Of a stretch of DNA of 64,000 nucleotides, positions 60,526-64,000 are shown one piece after another; positions within the stretch are counted from its first letter, which is position 1; the number at the start of each line of letters is the position of its first letter. Source of the stretch: Sipunculus nudus (Eukaryota > Annelida > Sipuncula > Golfingiida > Sipunculidae); contig CM049311.1 of assembly GCA_026874595.1 (NCBI GenBank), positions 21,940,676 through 22,004,675 on the forward strand, read 5' to 3'. A program made the translations under genes and the position numbers. Below the pieces are notes generated by a model. The model did no database searches. It was not told the origin of the DNA and saw only the letters and a program-made list of their open reading frames with translations.

Positions 60526-61028
60526 AGGGGCCCAATCACCTATTAAACATGTTGTGTTAACACGAAAAATACGTTCTCCCCTTTAAAATAAATCTGTACC
60601 TGCCAAAATATTGCCTTGAAACCGTTTGCTTACTCCTGTAAACAAGTGTTAAAACAATGAACCAGGCGCGATCGCAGGTGGCAACATAAACACAGGGCGT
60701 CGGGCCTTGTGCTGCGCAAAGCCACAGCACGTGCCAATCAGGGGATGCCCTGTCTGACTTGGCCCAAAAAGTGTAAAATATGTTCCCGCTGGCTCAAACA
60801 CCGCGTGTTGCCCCTCTTAATCGGACCTCCGATCACACGGCCTTGTCATTGTAAACAGACTGTGTATACAAACACGCAGGGCTATAGCAAGGTGTTAAAC
60901 AGTCGTATGTGAGGAAATGAAACTGTGTGCTGAAATGGTTTTTCTGGGAAACTTTTGTATAAATCAGAACTGAACTGATAGTGTGAAAGAATGGGAATAA
61001 TATTGCTCCTGATTATGTCCCTTTAAAC
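60526..61028 (-). mobile_element. MITE with TTAA sites, family 1, copy B
   Basis: Reverse-oriented relative of 54922-55412: AAAGGGGCCCAATCACC at the low end and ATAATCAGGAG...(T)TTAAA, inverted, at the high end. Many interior blocks are shared (CGGACCTCCGATCACACGG, GTAAACAGACTGTGTATAC). Divergence is visible throughout, so the copies are not recent. Confidence 0.75.
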
Positions 61029-61931
61029 ATGAACAACTGATATTGTAGTTGTTACATTGTTTAATATAATTATTTCGAATAAGTAACTACCTTACAAATC
61101 ACATCCTTCTTCTTCAGTGATCTTCTTCTGTAAATTTGCTTCACCACTAAATGAAAAAAATCAATTCGATGTTATCGTGTCTTGAACTTAAGAGAGTTTT
61201 AAAAACATGTAAGGGAGTATCCTGGAAGATAAATTGTTTTCGACACATTCCTTATATTAATATATTAAATACGTTAAGATAATTACAGACAATATTAGTT
61301 TATTCTCTTGATATTCAACCTGTATTTCGTAATTATGTTGAACACTGTCACATGATTTCTATCAAATGACCGTCTAATAATTTGATGTCGATTGAATATT
61401 GGAAGTCACCTCTTTTTATATTGTATATGTGTAACATTTCCTGCTTGAGGGCAAGATAGTAAAATAATAACCACATTTTTTAAGATCCGTATATGCATTG
61501 AACGAAACAGTCCATTTTTGCTCTGAAGTATAAACGCATTTTATTCGAATACTAAAATATAAAATACTAGAATACTAGAATATAGATATTGTGTATATGA
61601 AAATACACTCAACAGGTTCATAGTTCATTATTTTTCATAATGCAAAGTGTGCACATTTGGAGCGTGTTAAATTTATAAGCTTACATTATAGCTATCTAAA
61701 GTCCAAGTGTTATTCATTTCTGAAAATCCAGCCAATAAGATTTAGTTGGTATTCTTTCATTCATATTGGAAACAGTGGAAGAGCCAAAAGCCTGGATCTG
61801 TCAACCAAGCAGTCAGCCATCCCCTGTCAAAATGCTTTTAACATGAAGCGAATTGTTTTTAATAAGTTCTTTTTTGTGTCGGGAAAAGAACGCTTTTTAG
61901 CCAGCTTTTGTCCTGGTGCATAAGAAAACAT

Positions 61932-62160
61932 TTAAAGGTGCCCATTCACCTACCTTTTGAAAAAGAACTTCTGTGATTTCGGCTTCCTCTGTGTATATAT
62001 TAGTGATCAGATGCCCTTGTTGAATTCATTTTATTTTAGCGGGCCCCCACATATTACAAACATATTGATATAGACAAATTAAGCAGCCTATGTGCAGTGA
62101 TATCCACGTTTTCTGGGCGAATTTTATTAAAGCTCTTAGGGATTGCCTTTAGTCTATTTA
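61932..62160. mobile_element. MITE family 2, truncated copy
   Basis: Begins TTTAAAGGTGCCCATTCACC and parallels 49814-50282, but lacks about 150 bp of the interior. The right end is not clear. Confidence 0.6.
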
Positions 62161-64000
62161 GAGAAAATATTGTTTGAGAAATGTCTAACATACCCACTTA
62201 CTGAAAAGAAGAAAGGGTATTGTGGTATGATTTATTTGTCTAAAATGAAACGCATGTTCGGAGCCATTTGTCTTCTTGCTCACTGAAGATGTCTGTCACA
62301 ACGCCATTTGCGACGTAATCCTACCGGCAGCAAGGAGCAATTCTAAGAAAGGAGAGTCAATTTGTGAAAGCTAAGATTCGAAACTTGTCAGCATTTAAAC
62401 ATGGAAGGAGCTGCAATATCTGAAGCATATTATAAAAAAGACTCCTGTCTTATTAAAAAGGTGACAATTTTTAATAAAACGCTATGCTTGCAGGCAGGGG
62501 GCGGTAAGAGATATACGAATGTGTTTCCGCCTCCCGAGTAGCTAGAGGATACCTATTACTTAAAATAAAATATAAGTATACGATCTTTGTCAAACAGATA
62601 GAAATGGAATGTCTATTGTAACACGTATTTTAAAAATTGATACCTCCACTTGCGTCATGTAGCGTTTAGTGAAACACTTACTTTAAAATATCCGCTATTC
62701 ATAACGTCATGGAAAGTTTACAAATACATTAGCTTTAAAACATATGTCAACTAATACGTTGTCACATTTGCTTGTACAGAATCCAACATTTTTTGCCACC
62801 ATAAAGTAATAGCCCCCTTACATATAAATGGTGATTCAGTGGGCCAGTTTACAGTTAAATGTTAAAGAGAAAACATCACTTCTGACGTGTATTCAAGCTT
62901 TACAAAAGGTATCCTGAAACAACCGCGATGTAGACATAAGGACACACAACTCAAAACAAAGTCACTAAACCAATATGCGACCGATGGAATTAACCGGGAA
63001 CAATTATCATACAACAAAAATGTTGAATACTTGCCAAAATATCTAAAGCTATTACTTTTGGTATATTAACATATTCGGATATGTTCAGTCCTTATTCTTC
63101 ATACTGGACAACGGTGACGTCATGAATACTTGGATATGGAGTGGTACTGGATAGAAGATGGATTTTCATCATCCTAGAACAACAAAACCCTTGAACCTAT
63201 ATAACTTTCAGGATCGTCTTTCGTTTGCGCCTTTTAGATATGCTTTGTGGACTACCATTCTCTCGTACAAGAAGCTGTGTGTAATATGCGAGAAATCGTC
63301 TCCTTGTAAATGAATTGATCTTTTTGGTCAAACATATTAAAGACTCACTCAGATTTTAAAATGTATCAAATGAGGAACTACATATATTGTATCAGTATTT
63401 CTCAGGTTCCATTTTCTTAGAAATCTTTCTGTTTCCCCAAGGTACAGTTACATTTCTTGCCAGTAAATTAATGAAACCGATCCAATGCTTTTCTGAAAAA
63501 AAAATTTGCATATAACCGATACTATTATTGCTCACCTTCTCCTTTCATGATACACCAAAATGCAGTGCGTACATTTGACAATTAAGACAACGTTGCGAAA
63601 ATACCAGAAAAAAAATTGATATTAAACTCATTGATATTAAAGTTGATATTAAACTGCTTCAACCAACTCGAACACGTCTTACGTCGTACGTCATACGTTA
63701 ATTGAATATTATATAGATGTTACATGTAAGTAATTATATAAAAATCATGCGAACATAACCTAAAGTCTATTTTAATGATGTCGTTATTTGTTTTTGTGGC
63801 ATATAACTTATATTCAAGTACATAATTAATAATACGATTTCCTCGTTTGAATGTGATGGTTATTTATTTGACCATAGACCATAAAGTATAGTCTTATTTT
63901 AGGAGTGTCTCGTATTTCTTTATGACAATAAGTGTTTTATGACAATTAGACTGATCAAGGGGCAATTGATTTAGTTGTATATTGTGTTTATTTGGAATTT
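62161..64000. other. no gene recognised
   Basis: AT-rich spacer to the window edge with no supported exon, repeat array or RNA gene. Confidence 0.4.

Overview
This window looks like animal nuclear DNA, most likely from a marine invertebrate and plausibly a bivalve mollusc. It is AT-rich with many long (TA)n tracts, poly-C/poly-G runs, short exons with GT-AG borders and no operon-like packing. It carries PIF/Harbinger, piggyBac-like MITE, tRNA-SINE and satellite repeats. The organism assignment is inference from repeat style and gene structure.

Main locus (minus strand, about 4.48-26.1 kb). I could follow one reading path through a long 5' exon (22064-26106) and 19 short exons down to a stop at 4478. 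In order it encodes an N-terminal acidic repeat region, a PHD finger, a transposase-like RNase-H-fold region, an acidic and then a basic linker, and a ubiquitin-specific protease (peptidase C19) domain. The C19 domain has a Cys box, two CxxC zinc pairs, a His box and a following Asp motif. After it come three 20-residue linker exons of exactly 60 nt, then a C-terminal Ulp1/SENP-type (peptidase C48) domain with all catalytic motifs. A deubiquitinase and a Ulp1-type protease on one transposase-derived polypeptide is the most unusual thing here. The transposase/PHD exon is riddled with stops and frameshifts, whereas about 500 codons of downstream protease exons read cleanly, apart from an unresolved reading-phase problem at the junction with the first of them. 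The end of the long exon, including the catalytic-Cys segment, is tandemly duplicated (20957-21984 and 21985-23170), and the second copy is split by a 157-bp palindromic MITE.

Other layout. 1-659 and 38936-39605 hold inverted-orientation copies of a 175-bp satellite organised as a 525-bp trimer. 1828-3086 (+) holds three exons of the conserved 3' end of an uncharacterised animal gene family, convergent with the protease gene. 11119-13067 is a TIR element inside a protease-gene intron. 31492-33090 is an 803-bp tandem duplication. 43610-46541 is a complete but inactivated PIF/Harbinger transposon with TTA target-site duplications. 49-62 kb holds MITE copies with ends related to TTAAAGGGG, a SINE and isolated exon-like fragments (a C-type-lectin-like piece and others). 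Most of 26-43 kb and 46-64 kb otherwise shows no supportable gene.
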